DNA from: Modicisalibacter ilicicola DSM 19980
GTDB taxonomy: Bacteria > Pseudomonadota > Gammaproteobacteria > Pseudomonadales > Halomonadaceae
Direction of reading: 5' to 3'
DNA: 64,000 bases
Assembly: GCF_900128925.1 (NCBI RefSeq)
Contig: NZ_FQUJ01000003.1
Location: 364,157 to 428,156 of the forward strand
Shown one piece after another: positions 13,175 to 22,952 of this stretch (within the stretch, counting starts at the first letter, position 1; the number at the start of each line of letters is the position of its first letter). The translations under genes and the position numbers were made by a program. The notes under the pieces were generated by a model. The model was not told where the DNA came from. It saw only the letters and a program-made list of their open reading frames with translations, and ran no database searches.

Positions 13175-13945
13175 CTAGCGCGTGATGCCCCGGGTGGAGG
13201 CCCGCAGGGAAGCCATGAAGGTATCCACTTCCGCAGGCCTGGAGTCCTGGGCCTCGAGCCGCTCCAGCGCCTGCTCCAGGGTCAGCCCCTGGCGATAGAC
13301 GATGCGATAGGCGTCGGTCAGGGCGTGCAGCGCTTCCCGGGAGAAGCCCCGGCGTTTCAATCCCACCAGGTTCAGGCCGTGGGCCTGGGCCGGGTGGCCG
13401 TTGATCATCAGGTAGGCAGGAACGTCCTTGGTGACGATGGACCCCCCGCCACACATGGCGTGGACCCCGATATGGCAGAACTGGTGAACGGCGACCAGCC
13501 CGCCCAGGATGACGTGATCGCCCACCGTGACATGGCCGCCGAGGGTCACCTGGTTGGCGAGGATGCAGTCGTCACCGATCACGCAATCGTGGCCGACGTG
13601 GGCATAGGCCATCAGCAGGTTGCGGCTGCCGATGGTGGTCACGCCACGATCCTGGACGGTGCCGCGGTGCAGGGTCACGCCTTCGCGAATGATGTTGTCG
13701 TCGCCCATCTCCAGGCGGGTGGGTTCGCCGGCATACTTCTTGTCCTGGCACTCCTCGCCGACCGACGCGAACTGGAAGACACGGGTGCGACGGCCCAGGC
13801 GCGTCGGCCCCTGGATGACGACGTGAGGCCCGATGCGACTCCCTGCACCGATCTCGACATCCGGACCGATGACACTGAACGGGCCGACCTCGACGTCATC
13901 GGCCAGAAGAGCGGCAGGATCGACGATGGCGGTGGGATGAATCAA
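13175..13945 (-). CDS. lpxA: UDP-N-acetylglucosamine 3-O-acyltransferase LpxA (TTG start)
   Basis: First step of lipid A synthesis: transfers a 3-hydroxyacyl chain from ACP to UDP-GlcNAc. The 256 residues form a left-handed beta helix of hexapeptide repeats (IHPTAIVDP..., [10 protein letters not shown]) with the catalytic His at about 119 in AYAHVGHDC and a helical C-terminus. No ATG fits; the family N-terminus begins at a TTG at 13945. This TTG overlaps the fabZ stop codon as TTGA and has GAGGAAGG a few bases upstream. Coupling to fabZ probably sets its translation level. Confidence 0.96.
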   Translation of the reverse strand: MIHPTAIVDPAALLADDVEVGPFSVIGPDVEIGAGSRIGPHVVIQGPTRLGRRTRVFQFASVGEECQDKKYAGEPTRLEMGDDNIIREGVTLHRGTVQDRGVTTIGSRNLLMAYAHVGHDCVIGDDCILANQVTLGGHVTVGDHVILGGLVAVHQFCHIGVHAMCGGGSIVTKDVPAYLMINGHPAQAHGLNLVGLKRRGFSREALHALTDAYRIVYRQGLTLEQALERLEAQDSRPAEVDTFMASLRASTRGITR

Positions 13946-14385
13946 GCTACCTTCCTCTCGGCACAGATGATGTCGGCCTCGCAAGCCAGTTCACCATCGA
14001 CGGTAGCACGGCAGGCAAACTTCCAGATACCACGCTTGCCACGAATCACCCGGGCCTCCAGGCGAAGCTGGTCGCCGGGCATGACGGGGCGCTTGAAACG
14101 TGCGTTGTCGCTGCCGACCAGGTAGTAGACATAGCCGTCGGCAGGCAGCTTGTTGACGGTCTTGAACCCGAGAATGCCACACGCCTGTGCCAGGGCCTCG
14201 ATGATCAATACCCCCGGCATGATCGGATGGTGAGGAAAGTGGCCATTGAAGAACGGCTCGTTGATGCTGACGTTCTTGTACGCGACGATGAATTCGCCCA
14301 CCCCGAGCTCCACCACACGATCCACCAGCAGGAATGGATAGCGGTGGGGCAGATACTCACGAATCTCGTTGATGTCCATTACCAT
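13942..14385 (-). CDS. fabZ: 3-hydroxyacyl-ACP dehydratase FabZ
   Basis: Dehydrates 3-hydroxyacyl-ACP in fatty acid elongation, and so competes with LpxA and LpxD for the same substrate. The product is 147 residues with a hot-dog fold. Catalytic residues are His 49 in [12 protein letters not shown] and Glu 63 in LIIEALAQ. The start at 14385 (MVMDINEI) has AGAGG upstream; an ATG six bases later is the other option. It lies between lpxD and lpxA as in most Gammaproteobacteria. Confidence 0.97.
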   Translation of the reverse strand: MVMDINEIREYLPHRYPFLLVDRVVELGVGEFIVAYKNVSINEPFFNGHFPHHPIMPGVLIIEALAQACGILGFKTVNKLPADGYVYYLVGSDNARFKRPVMPGDQLRLEARVIRGKRGIWKFACRATVDGELACEADIICAERKVA

Positions 14386-14507
14386 CGGTGCAACCTCTGA
14401 AAGTGCGTAATGCCTACCCGCGCAGGGTAGGCATCGAGTGGCAGGCTTCTGCCGGCCGGGGTCGGCGGTGGATTATAGCGTCATGTGTGATATCTGACAG
14501 CCATTTA

Positions 14508-15551
14508 CTAGCTCCGATTGTCGCGCTCGAGTCGTGCCACCCGCTTGGCGATGTCGTCGAGCTGCTTGAAGCGCACGGCATTCTTGCGCCACAGCGCGTT
14601 GTTCATGGCTCCGGTGCCGGACGAATAGACGCCCGGCTGGGTGATGGAGTTGGTCACCAGGCTCATGCCGGTCACCTGCACGCCATCGCACAGGGTAAGG
14701 TGCCCGGCAAGCCCCACGCCGCCGCCGAGCATGCAATGGCGACCCACCCTGGTCGAGCCGGCGATCCCCACACAGCCTGCCAGCGCGCTATGATCGCCGA
14801 TCTGCACGTTATGCGCGATCTGCACCTGGCTGTCGATCTTGACGTCGTCACCGATCACCGTATCACCCAGGGCGCCTCGGTCGATGCTCGAACAACTGCC
14901 GACTTCGACGTCATTTCCCAGGATCACGCCGCCGAGCTGGGCGATCTTGTGCCAACCGTTCCCATCGTGGGCGAAGCCAAAGCCGTCGCCACCGATGGCG
15001 CAACCGCTGTGCAGGATCGCCCGCTCGCCGATCACGACGCCGTGGTAGACCGTCACGTTGGCATGCAGGCGCGAGCCGGCGCCGATGACGGAATGGGCCC
15101 CCACCACGCTGCCGGGGCCCACGACGACGTCGTCCCCCAGGGTGACGCCTTCCTCGATGACCGCCTGGGGGCCGACCTCCACGTTGCGTCCAAGGGTCGT
15201 GCCGTCGGCGACGACGGCCGACGCGTGGATTCCGATGGAGTCACGCGCCGCCAACGGATCGAACAGTCGCGAGAGTTGCGCATAGGCCAGGTAGGGGTTG
15301 TCCAGCTCGAGACGTGCCGTGCCGACGGGGCTCTCGCCGGCATGGGCAGGATGCAGCAACACCGCGGCGGCGCGGGTGGTAGCGAGATGCTTGAGGTAGG
15401 CCTTGTTGGCCAGAAAGCTGATCTCCTCGGGACCGGCATCGCTCAGGGTCGCGAGGCCCGTGACGCGCTGCTCGCCATCACCGACGAGGGTCGCCCCGAG
15501 ACGTTCGGCCAGTTCGGCCAGGGGGAAGGAAAGGCTGTTGGTCTTGTTCAT
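14508..15551 (-). CDS. lpxD: UDP-3-O-acylglucosamine N-acyltransferase
   Basis: Third step of lipid A synthesis: adds the N-linked hydroxyacyl chain. The product is 347 residues. An N-terminal uridine-binding domain (FPLAELAERLGATLVGDGEQ) is followed by many hexapeptide repeats (VVADGTTLGRNVEVGPQAVI) and a C-terminal helix (KQLDDIAKRVARLER). The catalytic His lies in the run HDGNGWHKIAQLGG. The start at 15551 (MNKTNSLSF) is preferred over the upstream frame. The usual skp gene is missing upstream. Confidence 0.97.
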   Translation of the reverse strand: MNKTNSLSFPLAELAERLGATLVGDGEQRVTGLATLSDAGPEEISFLANKAYLKHLATTRAAAVLLHPAHAGESPVGTARLELDNPYLAYAQLSRLFDPLAARDSIGIHASAVVADGTTLGRNVEVGPQAVIEEGVTLGDDVVVGPGSVVGAHSVIGAGSRLHANVTVYHGVVIGERAILHSGCAIGGDGFGFAHDGNGWHKIAQLGGVILGNDVEVGSCSSIDRGALGDTVIGDDVKIDSQVQIAHNVQIGDHSALAGCVGIAGSTRVGRHCMLGGGVGLAGHLTLCDGVQVTGMSLVTNSITQPGVYSSGTGAMNNALWRKNAVRFKQLDDIAKRVARLERDNRS

Positions 15552-15587
15552 GGCGGTAGCGAACAGGCCCCAGCGGGGCACCCGAGG

Positions 15588-15698
15588 TTAATTGACGTTG
15601 GGGCCCTGGACGGCCCCCCGAGTCCTGGCGAGACGAGTGCTCGACGCGGCGCTGGCGCAGCCTGTTCCTGGATGTACCGTTCCGGTCGAGTTGCGCAT
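15588..15698 (-). CDS. Short open frame with strong ribosome site where skp/ompH is expected
   Basis: A 36-codon frame, beginning MRNSTGTVHPGTGCAS and ending PNVN, lies between bamA and lpxD. Its ATG is preceded by AAGGAGAGG at good spacing, better than many real genes here. I see no signal peptide, coiled coil or resemblance to Skp beyond the first two residues (MR). It could be the remnant of a deleted skp gene whose ribosome site survived, a small translated spacer that keeps ribosomes moving through the operon, or chance. Confidence 0.3.
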   Translation of the reverse strand: MRNSTGTVHPGTGCASAASSTRLARTRGAVQGPNVN

Positions 15699-15747
15699 GC
15701 CCCCTCTCCTTGATCAGCCTCGCCGGGCCAGAACTTTTGCACGGAAT

Positions 15748-18081
15748 CTAGAAGGTCTGACCTAGCGAGAACTGGAAGGTCTGGGTATCGTCTCCATCTT
15801 CGTCGTTGAGGGGGTTGGCCACGCTGAAGGTCAGGGGCCCCACCGGGGTCAACCAGGTCAGGCCCAGGCCGACGCTGTAGCGCAATTCTCCGAGATCCAC
15901 GCCGCTTTCGCAGGTCGAGGTCTCCCCTTCCGGGACATCATAGCAATCGGTCAGGTAGGTATTGCCGGCATCGAAGAAGACGCTGGTCTGCAGCGACCGC
16001 CGGTCTTCCACCCAAGGGAAGGGATAGATCAGCTCGACCGTGCCTTCGACCAGCACGTTACCGCCCAGGGTGTCGTCATCGCCGAAGTTGTTCGCGGTGG
16101 TCTTGGGCCCCAGGGTGTTGCCGGTGAAGCCGCGCACGGAACCCAGGCCACCAGAGTAGAAGTTCTCGTAGAAGGGGTAAGGATCGTTGCCGATGGTGTC
16201 GGCGTAGCCCAGTTCGGTGCCGAACTTGAGCGACCAGTCGGGGTTCAGCTCGAAGAGCTTCTGGCCACGATAACGCACCTTGTAGTATTCGGCATCCGAC
16301 CCCGGTACCGCGGTCTCCAGGGAGACCCGCTGGTAGCTGCCGTCGGTGGGCATGATGCCGCGATTGAGCTTGTTGCGCGTCCAACTGGCGGTGAGCTTGT
16401 AGCTGGTCGCGTCCTCGCCCTGGGTATTGGTGTACTCGACGATCTCGAGCGGCGTGTCGCGATAGGTCTCGATCGACAGGTCCTCGAGGCCGACCCCGAA
16501 GTTGAGGCGGCTGAACTCGTTGATCGGATAACCGAAGTCGATGCTGCCGCCGTAGGAGTCGGTGGAGTAGGTGGAGACGTCGGAATCCTCGTAATCGGTC
16601 TCCCGATAAAAGAGATTGTAGCCTCGGGAAATGCCGTCCAGGGTCCAGTAGGGATCGGTGAAACCGAAGTTCACGCTGGTGAAGGTATCGCTCTTCTGGG
16701 CACCGACGTTGACCTGGTTGCCGGTGCCCAGGAAGTTCTTCTGTGCCAGGGAAGCCCCGTAGATGAACCCGGCACTCTGGGAGAAACCGACACTCGCCGA
16801 GATCGACCCCGACGGCTGTTCCTCGACATTGTAGGTGACATCGACCTGGTCCGATTCACCGGAGACCGGGCGCGTCTCGACATCGACCTGGCGGAAGAAG
16901 CCCAGGCGCTCCAGGCGTCGCTTGGACTGGCTGATGCGATCGGTGGAGGCCGGCGCCCCCTCCATCTGGGTCATTTCCCGCCGCAGCACCTCGTCCTGGG
17001 TGGTGGTGTTGCCCTCGAAATTGATACGCCGCACGTAGGCGCGCCGTCCGGGCTCCACCAGGAAGGTCACGTCGACGGTATCGCCGTCCTCGGCGACCTC
17101 CGGAACGCTCTCGACATTGGCAAAGGCGTACCCTTCCGCGCCGAGCTTCTGGCGCAACGCCTCGGCGGACTGGGTCAGGGCACTGCGAGAGTAGACGTCG
17201 CCGGCCTCGGTGGTGACCAGAGAACGTGCCTGGCGCTCGGCAAGGATCAGGTCGCCGGCGAAATTGATCTCGCCGATACGATAGCGCTGCCCCTCGTCGA
17301 CGTTGACGGTGACGAAGATCCGCGACTTGTCGGGACTGATGGCCACCTGGGTCGAGGTGATCGCGAAGTTGACGTAACCGCGATCCAGGTAATAGGAACG
17401 CAGGGTTTCCAGGTCGCCGGAGAGCTTCTCCCGGGAATACTCGTCGTCGGAGAACCAGCCGAAGAACCACCCCGGGCGGTCCTCGAGCTCGATCAGATCG
17501 CGCAGCGTCTCGTCACTGTAGGCCTGATTGCCGACGATGTTGATCTGGCGGATCTTGGCCACCGCACCTTCGTCGACCTCGATGTTGACCTGGACCCGGT
17601 TGCGATCGACCGGCTCGATGGAGGTGTCGATGCTGGCGCTGTAGCGGCCCTGGGAGTGGTAGAGCTGTTCCAGCTGGCGCTGCACTTCATCCAGGGAGGC
17701 GCGCTGCAGCACCTGGCCTTCGGCCAGGCCGGCGTCGGCCATGCCCTTGCGCAGATCTTCATCATTGACCTGCGAGTTGCCCTCGATCTCGATGCGCGAG
17801 ATCGAGGGACGCTCGACCACCCGGATGATCAGCACGTCGCCGTCGCGAGCCAGCTGGACATCATCGAAGAGCCCGGTGGCGAAGAGCTCCTTGGCCGCGG
17901 CGGCCAGTTCACGATCGTCCACGCTTTCGTTGGCGCTCACCGGGAAGGCGTTGAACACCGACGCCGCCGAGACGCGCTGCAGGCCCTCGACACGGATGTC
18001 GGAGACGGTGAATTCGACCGCCAGGGCCGTCTGGGTGGTAAACGTCAGTAGTACCGCCAATCCGATGGTCTTGAATTTCAT
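15748..18081 (-). CDS. bamA: Outer-membrane protein assembly factor BamA
   Basis: Core of the BAM complex, which folds beta-barrel proteins into the outer membrane. The product is 777 residues: a signal peptide (MKFKTIGLAVLLTFTTQTALA), five POTRA domains (starting FTVSDIRVEGLQRVSAASVF) and a C-terminal Omp85 barrel. The barrel has the conserved GSVRGF lid-loop motif and ends in FQFSLGQTF with the terminal Phe expected of barrel proteins. The start at 18081 is the one that gives the signal peptide. It lies downstream of rseP as usual. Confidence 0.98.
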   Translation of the reverse strand: MKFKTIGLAVLLTFTTQTALAVEFTVSDIRVEGLQRVSAASVFNAFPVSANESVDDRELAAAAKELFATGLFDDVQLARDGDVLIIRVVERPSISRIEIEGNSQVNDEDLRKGMADAGLAEGQVLQRASLDEVQRQLEQLYHSQGRYSASIDTSIEPVDRNRVQVNIEVDEGAVAKIRQINIVGNQAYSDETLRDLIELEDRPGWFFGWFSDDEYSREKLSGDLETLRSYYLDRGYVNFAITSTQVAISPDKSRIFVTVNVDEGQRYRIGEINFAGDLILAERQARSLVTTEAGDVYSRSALTQSAEALRQKLGAEGYAFANVESVPEVAEDGDTVDVTFLVEPGRRAYVRRINFEGNTTTQDEVLRREMTQMEGAPASTDRISQSKRRLERLGFFRQVDVETRPVSGESDQVDVTYNVEEQPSGSISASVGFSQSAGFIYGASLAQKNFLGTGNQVNVGAQKSDTFTSVNFGFTDPYWTLDGISRGYNLFYRETDYEDSDVSTYSTDSYGGSIDFGYPINEFSRLNFGVGLEDLSIETYRDTPLEIVEYTNTQGEDATSYKLTASWTRNKLNRGIMPTDGSYQRVSLETAVPGSDAEYYKVRYRGQKLFELNPDWSLKFGTELGYADTIGNDPYPFYENFYSGGLGSVRGFTGNTLGPKTTANNFGDDDTLGGNVLVEGTVELIYPFPWVEDRRSLQTSVFFDAGNTYLTDCYDVPEGETSTCESGVDLGELRYSVGLGLTWLTPVGPLTFSVANPLNDEDGDDTQTFQFSLGQTF

Positions 18082-18230
18082 GCAATCGCTTCGCTTGAGT
18101 TGTCCGCCGGCTCGCTGAACAGGCACCTTATACACTCACCGGGGTGACTGGCAAGATCAGCCATGGCGCTTGCCGGCTCATCACCCCGGGACGAAAGACG
18201 CTGGTAGCGTCACAGGAATGGCTACGCAGG

Positions 18231-19583
18231 TTACAGACGCATCAGGTCGAAATACAGCGCCATCAGCATCAGGGTGCCGACCAGTGCCAGGCCGATACGG
18301 AACCCGACCGCCTGGGCCGCTTCGGAGACCGGACGTCCGCGAGCGGCCTCGATCAGATAATAGAGCAGATGGCCGCCGTCCAGCACCGGGATCGGCAACA
18401 GGTTGAGCACGCCGAGACTGATCGACAGATAGGCCATGAAGCCGATGAAGCTCTCCAGACCACTGCGCGCGGTGTCGCCGGCGATACGCGCGATGGTGAT
18501 CGGCCCGGAGAGGTTGGAGGGCGAGATCAGGCCGACGAACATCTTGCGGATCGAGTCCAGGGTCAACACGGTCATGTCCGCCGTGCGCGCCAGGGAGCGT
18601 CCCACCGAGGCCAGTGCGCCGTACCGGATCTCGCGCCGATACTCCTCGGGCCAGGAGACCGTCTCGACCCCGGCACCGATATAGCCGATGGGGTCCCCCT
18701 GGGCCTCGCGCCGGCCCGGAGTGAGGTCCAGTTCGCGCACCTCCCCGTCACGCTCGATACGCAGGGAGAGACGCTCTCCGGGGCGCTCGCGCACGACCTC
18801 GACGAAGGCCGTCCAGGTGTCCAGCGACTGGCCGTCCACGGCGACGATGCGATCGCCGGGCTCGAGCCCGGCCTGGGCTGCCGCTTCACCCTCCAGCACC
18901 TGACCCAGCACCGGGGGAATGTCGGGACGCCAGGGAATGACCCCCAGCGTCTCCAGGGGCTGGGGTGGATCCTGACGTGCCAGCCAGTCGGAGACCTGGA
19001 CCCGATAGGTTCGCGCCTCGCTCGCCTCGCCCTCCCGGGCCGCCACCTCGAGCGTGCCATCGAGGCCGATCCGCGAGATCAGCTCGAGATTGACGTCTTC
19101 CCAGGTACGGGTGCGATCGCCCTGGATCGCCGTGATTTCCTGCCCTGAACTCAGGCCGGCCCGGGCCGCCGGGGAATCCGGGGCGACCTCGCCGATCACC
19201 GGTGCGACCGACGTGGTGCCGACCACGAACAGCAGCCAGTAGGCCACCACCGCCAGCAGGAAGTTGGCCAGCGGCCCGGCCACGACGATGGCGATGCGCG
19301 CCCAGACATTCTTGCGGTTGAAGGCCAGGTGCTGCTCTTCCGGCGCCACCGGGGCCTCGCGCTCGTCGAGCATCTTGACGTAGCCGCCCAGGGGGATGGC
19401 GGCGACGGCAAACTCGGTGCCGTGCCGGTCGAAACGGGACCACAACGGCTTGCCGAACCCCACCGAGAAACGCAGCACCTTCACGCCGCAGCGGCGCGCG
19501 ACCCAGAAGTGGCCGAACTCGTGAAAGGTGATCAGCAGCCCCAACACCACGATGACCGCCAGCACGTTCTGTATCACGCCCAT
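18231..19583 (-). CDS. rseP: Site-2 protease RseP
   Basis: Intramembrane zinc metalloprotease that cuts RseA and so releases sigma-E during envelope stress. The product is 450 residues. The zinc-binding HEFGH motif (residues 21-25) is in the first membrane helix; two PDZ domains follow in the middle (for example PVIGEVAPDSPAARAGLSSG and VLGQVLEGEAAAQAGLEPGD), and the second active-site motif is PVLDGGHLLYY near the C-terminus. It lies between dxr and bamA, the common order. Confidence 0.97.
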   Translation of the reverse strand: MGVIQNVLAVIVVLGLLITFHEFGHFWVARRCGVKVLRFSVGFGKPLWSRFDRHGTEFAVAAIPLGGYVKMLDEREAPVAPEEQHLAFNRKNVWARIAIVVAGPLANFLLAVVAYWLLFVVGTTSVAPVIGEVAPDSPAARAGLSSGQEITAIQGDRTRTWEDVNLELISRIGLDGTLEVAAREGEASEARTYRVQVSDWLARQDPPQPLETLGVIPWRPDIPPVLGQVLEGEAAAQAGLEPGDRIVAVDGQSLDTWTAFVEVVRERPGERLSLRIERDGEVRELDLTPGRREAQGDPIGYIGAGVETVSWPEEYRREIRYGALASVGRSLARTADMTVLTLDSIRKMFVGLISPSNLSGPITIARIAGDTARSGLESFIGFMAYLSISLGVLNLLPIPVLDGGHLLYYLIEAARGRPVSEAAQAVGFRIGLALVGTLMLMALYFDLMRL

Positions 19584-19595
19584 AACCCGTTACCT

Positions 19596-20795
19596 CTATC
19601 CACGTGCCAGATAGTGCTCGGCGACACGGCGCGCCCGGGCATCCTCGGCAAGAATCACATCCAGTTCATCGGCAGTACGCACCTCGCAGCGCTCGAGTAC
19701 CGCCTCGACGACCTCACTGATGCCGGTGAACCCGAGGCGCCGCTCCAGGAAGGCCGCCACCGCCACCTCGTTGGCGGCATTGAGCACTGCCGGTGCCGTC
19801 CCCCCGGCCAGCATGGCGTCGCGGGCCAGGCGCAGGCAGGGGAAAGCCGTCTCGTCCGCCGGCTCGAAGTCGAGACGTGCCACCCGGAACAGATCGAGCC
19901 GCTCGACCCCCGCGGCAATGCGGTCGGGCCAGGCCAGGCCAAAGGCGATCGGTGTGCGCATGTCCGGATTGCCCAGCTGGGCGATCACCGAGCCGTCGCT
20001 GTAGGCGGCCATCGAGTGAATCACGCTCTGGGGGTGCACGACCACCTCGATCTGATCGGGACGGGCATCGAACAGCCAGCAGGCCTCGATCAACTCGAGC
20101 CCCTTGTTCATCAGGGTGGCACTGTCCACCGAGATCTTGCGGCCCATCGACCAATTGGGATGAGCGCAGGCCTGCTCCGGGGTCACCGCGCCCAATCGAG
20201 CCGCGTTCCAGCCGCGAAACGGCCCTCCCGAGGCTGTCAGCAGCAGCTGGGTGACGCCCATGCCGGCCAGGCCATCGCGACGGTCTGACGGTAGACACTG
20301 ATAGATGGCGTTATGTTCGGAATCGATGGGCAGAAGCACGGCGTCGTGACGCACCACTTCCTGCATGAACAGCGCCCCGGACATCACCAGGGCTTCCTTG
20401 TTGGCCAGCAGCACGCGCTTACCGGCGCGCACCGCTGCCAGGGTCGGCAGCAGTCCGGCGGCGCCCACGATGGCCGCCATCACCACGTCGACCTCCGGGG
20501 CCTCGGACACCTCGACCAGCGCCGTCGCACCCGCCTGCACTTCGGTAGACAACCCGGCGGTGCGCAGCTCTTCCCGCAACCAGGCCGCCTCGCGTTCATC
20601 CGTCAGCACCGCCACTGCCGGACGATGGATCAGGCATTGCTCGCGCAACGATGCGCTGCTGGTGGACGCCGTGAGGGCATGCACCCGATAGCGCTCGGGA
20701 TGGCGGGCCAGCACGTCGAGGGTACTCTTGCCTATCGATCCGGTCGCACCAAGTACCGTGACCGTCTGCACTGCTGGAGTCGATTCGCGCGTCAC
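19596..20795 (-). CDS. dxr: 1-deoxy-D-xylulose 5-phosphate reductoisomerase (GTG start)
   Basis: Second step of the MEP isoprenoid pathway: converts DXP to MEP with NADPH. The product is 399 residues from a GTG at 20795, the family length. It has the NADPH-binding motif GATGSIG (about 16-22), [13 protein letters not shown] and [11 protein letters not shown], a substrate loop. A longer frame starting in the cdsA region would add 28 unlikely residues. The GTG lies seven bases past the cdsA stop codon, so translation is probably coupled. Confidence 0.96.
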   Translation of the reverse strand: MTRESTPAVQTVTVLGATGSIGKSTLDVLARHPERYRVHALTASTSSASLREQCLIHRPAVAVLTDEREAAWLREELRTAGLSTEVQAGATALVEVSEAPEVDVVMAAIVGAAGLLPTLAAVRAGKRVLLANKEALVMSGALFMQEVVRHDAVLLPIDSEHNAIYQCLPSDRRDGLAGMGVTQLLLTASGGPFRGWNAARLGAVTPEQACAHPNWSMGRKISVDSATLMNKGLELIEACWLFDARPDQIEVVVHPQSVIHSMAAYSDGSVIAQLGNPDMRTPIAFGLAWPDRIAAGVERLDLFRVARLDFEPADETAFPCLRLARDAMLAGGTAPAVLNAANEVAVAAFLERRLGFTGISEVVEAVLERCEVRTADELDVILAEDARARRVAEHYLARG

Positions 20796-20802
20796 GGGCT
20801 TT

Positions 20803-21600
20803 TCATCCCCATAGCCGGAACAGGGCAAACAGCGGCACTGCCGCGGTGAGGCTGTCGATACGATCGAGCACGCCACCATGGCCGGGCAGGAGACCGCCGG
20901 AATCCTTGATGCCGCGCAGGCGCTTGAACATGCTCTCGAGCAGGTCCCCGAGCACCGACGCCAGGGTGACCACCAGGGTGGTGACCATCAGCCCCAGGCC
21001 TCGGCCGAGGCTCAACTCGAGGGCGACGGCGAAGCCGATAGCCAGAAGGGCGGTGGCGACCATGCCACCGTAGACGCCTTCCCAGGACTTGCCAGGACTC
21101 ACCCGCGGGGCCAGCTTGCGACGGCCGAAGCGGCGGCCGGCAAAATAGGCCCCGATATCCGCCAGCCAGACCATCAACAGCACGTAGAGCAACCACTCGG
21201 CACCGCTGGCCCGCAGCTGAACGAACCCGACCCAGCAGGGAAGCAGCACCCAGAGGCCGGCCAGCAGACGCAGCGAAGGACGGGACCATTGCTTGACGCT
21301 CTCGGGATAGGTGGCGATCCAGTAGAGGCTCACCAGCCAGCCGAGCAGCGCGATCCACAAGGGCCAGGTCGCCATTACCAGCTGGGTGTGCCACCCGACC
21401 AGCATGGCGATCACCAGGATCAGCACATAGGCGAGACGCGGCCCGAACCGCTCGAAGCCGGAAAGGTTGGCCCACTCCCAGGCAGCCAGCAGCACGATGG
21501 CGCCGGTGAACGAGGCGAAGGCACCGCCGGTGAGGCCGAACAGTCCCAGCAGGGCCAGAGGGATGAGCACCAGGGCGGTCAAGATACGCTGCCTAAGCAC
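20803..21600 (-). CDS. cdsA: Phosphatidate cytidylyltransferase (GTG start)
   Basis: Makes CDP-diacylglycerol, the precursor of all phospholipids, in the cytoplasmic membrane. The 265-residue product has about seven to eight hydrophobic membrane segments and the family signature near the C-terminus ([20 protein letters not shown], then GVLDRIDS). It begins [18 protein letters not shown] from a GTG at 21600, which overlaps the uppS stop region by eight bases. It sits in the uppS-cdsA-dxr series. Confidence 0.96.
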   Translation of the reverse strand: MLRQRILTALVLIPLALLGLFGLTGGAFASFTGAIVLLAAWEWANLSGFERFGPRLAYVLILVIAMLVGWHTQLVMATWPLWIALLGWLVSLYWIATYPESVKQWSRPSLRLLAGLWVLLPCWVGFVQLRASGAEWLLYVLLMVWLADIGAYFAGRRFGRRKLAPRVSPGKSWEGVYGGMVATALLAIGFAVALELSLGRGLGLMVTTLVVTLASVLGDLLESMFKRLRGIKDSGGLLPGHGGVLDRIDSLTAAVPLFALFRLWG

Positions 21601-22336
21601 CCTGGGCCTCGATCTGTTCCTGGGTCATGCCGAAGCGACGCTGGCGACTGAGGAAGTCGTCCAGTGCCTCGTCGAAGGCCTCCGCGCCGAAATCCGGCCA
21701 GAGCAGCGGCGAGAAGTAGAGCTCGGAATAGGCCAGTTGCCAGAGCAGGAAGTTGGAAAGACGCTGTTCGCCGCTGGTGCGGATGCACAGGTCCACCGGC
21801 GGCGCGCCGTTCTCGCCGATCTCCCCCTCCAGACGCTGTTCGTCGATGTCGGCGGCCTTCAACTCCCCGGCCTCGACACGTTGTGCCAGTCGCCTGGCCG
21901 CGTCGGCGATATCCCAGCGCCCGCCGTAATTGGCGGCAACGATCAGGTGCAGTCCACGGTTGTGGCGGGTCAAGGACTCGGCGCGCTGGATATGCTGCTG
22001 GATCGTCCGGGAGAAGGCCTCGCGCTCGCCGATGATGGTGAGGCGAATATCGTTGTCGTGAAGCTTCTTGACCTCGCGCTTGAGCGCCATCAGGAACAGC
22101 TCCATCAGCGCGTTGACCTCCCCCGCCGGCCGCTTCCAGTTCTCGCTGGAGAAGGCGAACAGCGTCAGGGTCCTGACCCCTCGCTGCGCGGCACGGCGGA
22201 TGACGGCACGCACCGATTCGACGCCGGCACGATGACCACGTACGCCGGAATACCCCTGGGCCCTGGCCCAGCGATTGTTGCCGTCCATGATGATGGCCAC
22301 GTGACATGGCACTTGAGAAGGTTGCGGTGACGTCAT
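21593..22336 (-). CDS. uppS: Undecaprenyl diphosphate synthase
   Basis: cis-Prenyltransferase that makes the C55 lipid carrier for peptidoglycan and O-antigen. The product is 247 residues. The motif HVAIIMDGNNRWA carries the catalytic Asp (about 18); the C-terminal run RTSGEQRLSNFLLWQLAYSE is also characteristic. The start at 22336 (MTSPQPSQVP) is chosen because the family sequence begins just after it; 17 extra codons upstream are not convincing. It lies 54 bases after frr. Confidence 0.97.
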   Translation of the reverse strand: MTSPQPSQVPCHVAIIMDGNNRWARAQGYSGVRGHRAGVESVRAVIRRAAQRGVRTLTLFAFSSENWKRPAGEVNALMELFLMALKREVKKLHDNDIRLTIIGEREAFSRTIQQHIQRAESLTRHNRGLHLIVAANYGGRWDIADAARRLAQRVEAGELKAADIDEQRLEGEIGENGAPPVDLCIRTSGEQRLSNFLLWQLAYSELYFSPLLWPDFGAEAFDEALDDFLSRQRRFGMTQEQIEAQGA

Positions 22337-22390
22337 GTTAGCTCGTACGGAGGAATGAGCACGAACGGCAAGACCGCCGCTCGCCACCGC

Positions 22391-22948
22391 TCATACCTGC
22401 AGCAGGTCGTGTTCCTTGGACTCCAGAAGCTTGTCGATCTCGGCGACATACTTGTCGGTCAGCTTCTGGATGGCGTCCTCGGCGCGGTGCTCGTCGTCCT
22501 CGGTGATTTCCTTCTCCTTAAGCAGGGCCTTGATGTCGCTGTTCGCATCGCGACGCACGTTGCGCACGGCGACCCGTGCTCCTTCTGCCTCGGCACGCGC
22601 CTGCTTGATGTAGTTCCTGCGCGTTTCCTCGGTCAGTGGCGGCATCGGCACCCGGATCACGCTGCCCGCCGTCGCCGGGTTGAGCCCCAGGTCGGAGGTC
22701 AGGATCGCCTTCTCGACCTTGGGCACCATGGACTTCTCCCAGGGCGAGACGGCCAGGGTGCGAGCATCCTCGACGTTGACGCTGGCCACCTGGTTGAGCG
22801 GCATCTGCGCGCCATAATACTCCACGGTCACCGCATCCAGGATGCTGGGATGGGCGCGTCCGGTACGGATCTTGTGGAAATTGCCCTGCAGCGACTCCAG
22901 ACTCTTCTGCATACGCTTTTCAGCGTCTTTCTTGATGTCGTTGATCAC
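22391..22948 (-). CDS. frr: Ribosome recycling factor
   Basis: Splits post-termination ribosomes together with EF-G. The product is 185 residues, exactly the family length, and begins [20 protein letters not shown]. The run [12 protein letters not shown] and the C-terminal helices with [17 protein letters not shown] are typical. The start follows the pyrH stop codon by four bases, so pyrH-frr are likely co-translated. Confidence 0.98.
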   Translation of the reverse strand: MINDIKKDAEKRMQKSLESLQGNFHKIRTGRAHPSILDAVTVEYYGAQMPLNQVASVNVEDARTLAVSPWEKSMVPKVEKAILTSDLGLNPATAGSVIRVPMPPLTEETRRNYIKQARAEAEGARVAVRNVRRDANSDIKALLKEKEITEDDEHRAEDAIQKLTDKYVAEIDKLLESKEHDLLQV

Positions 22949-22952
22949 GGTT

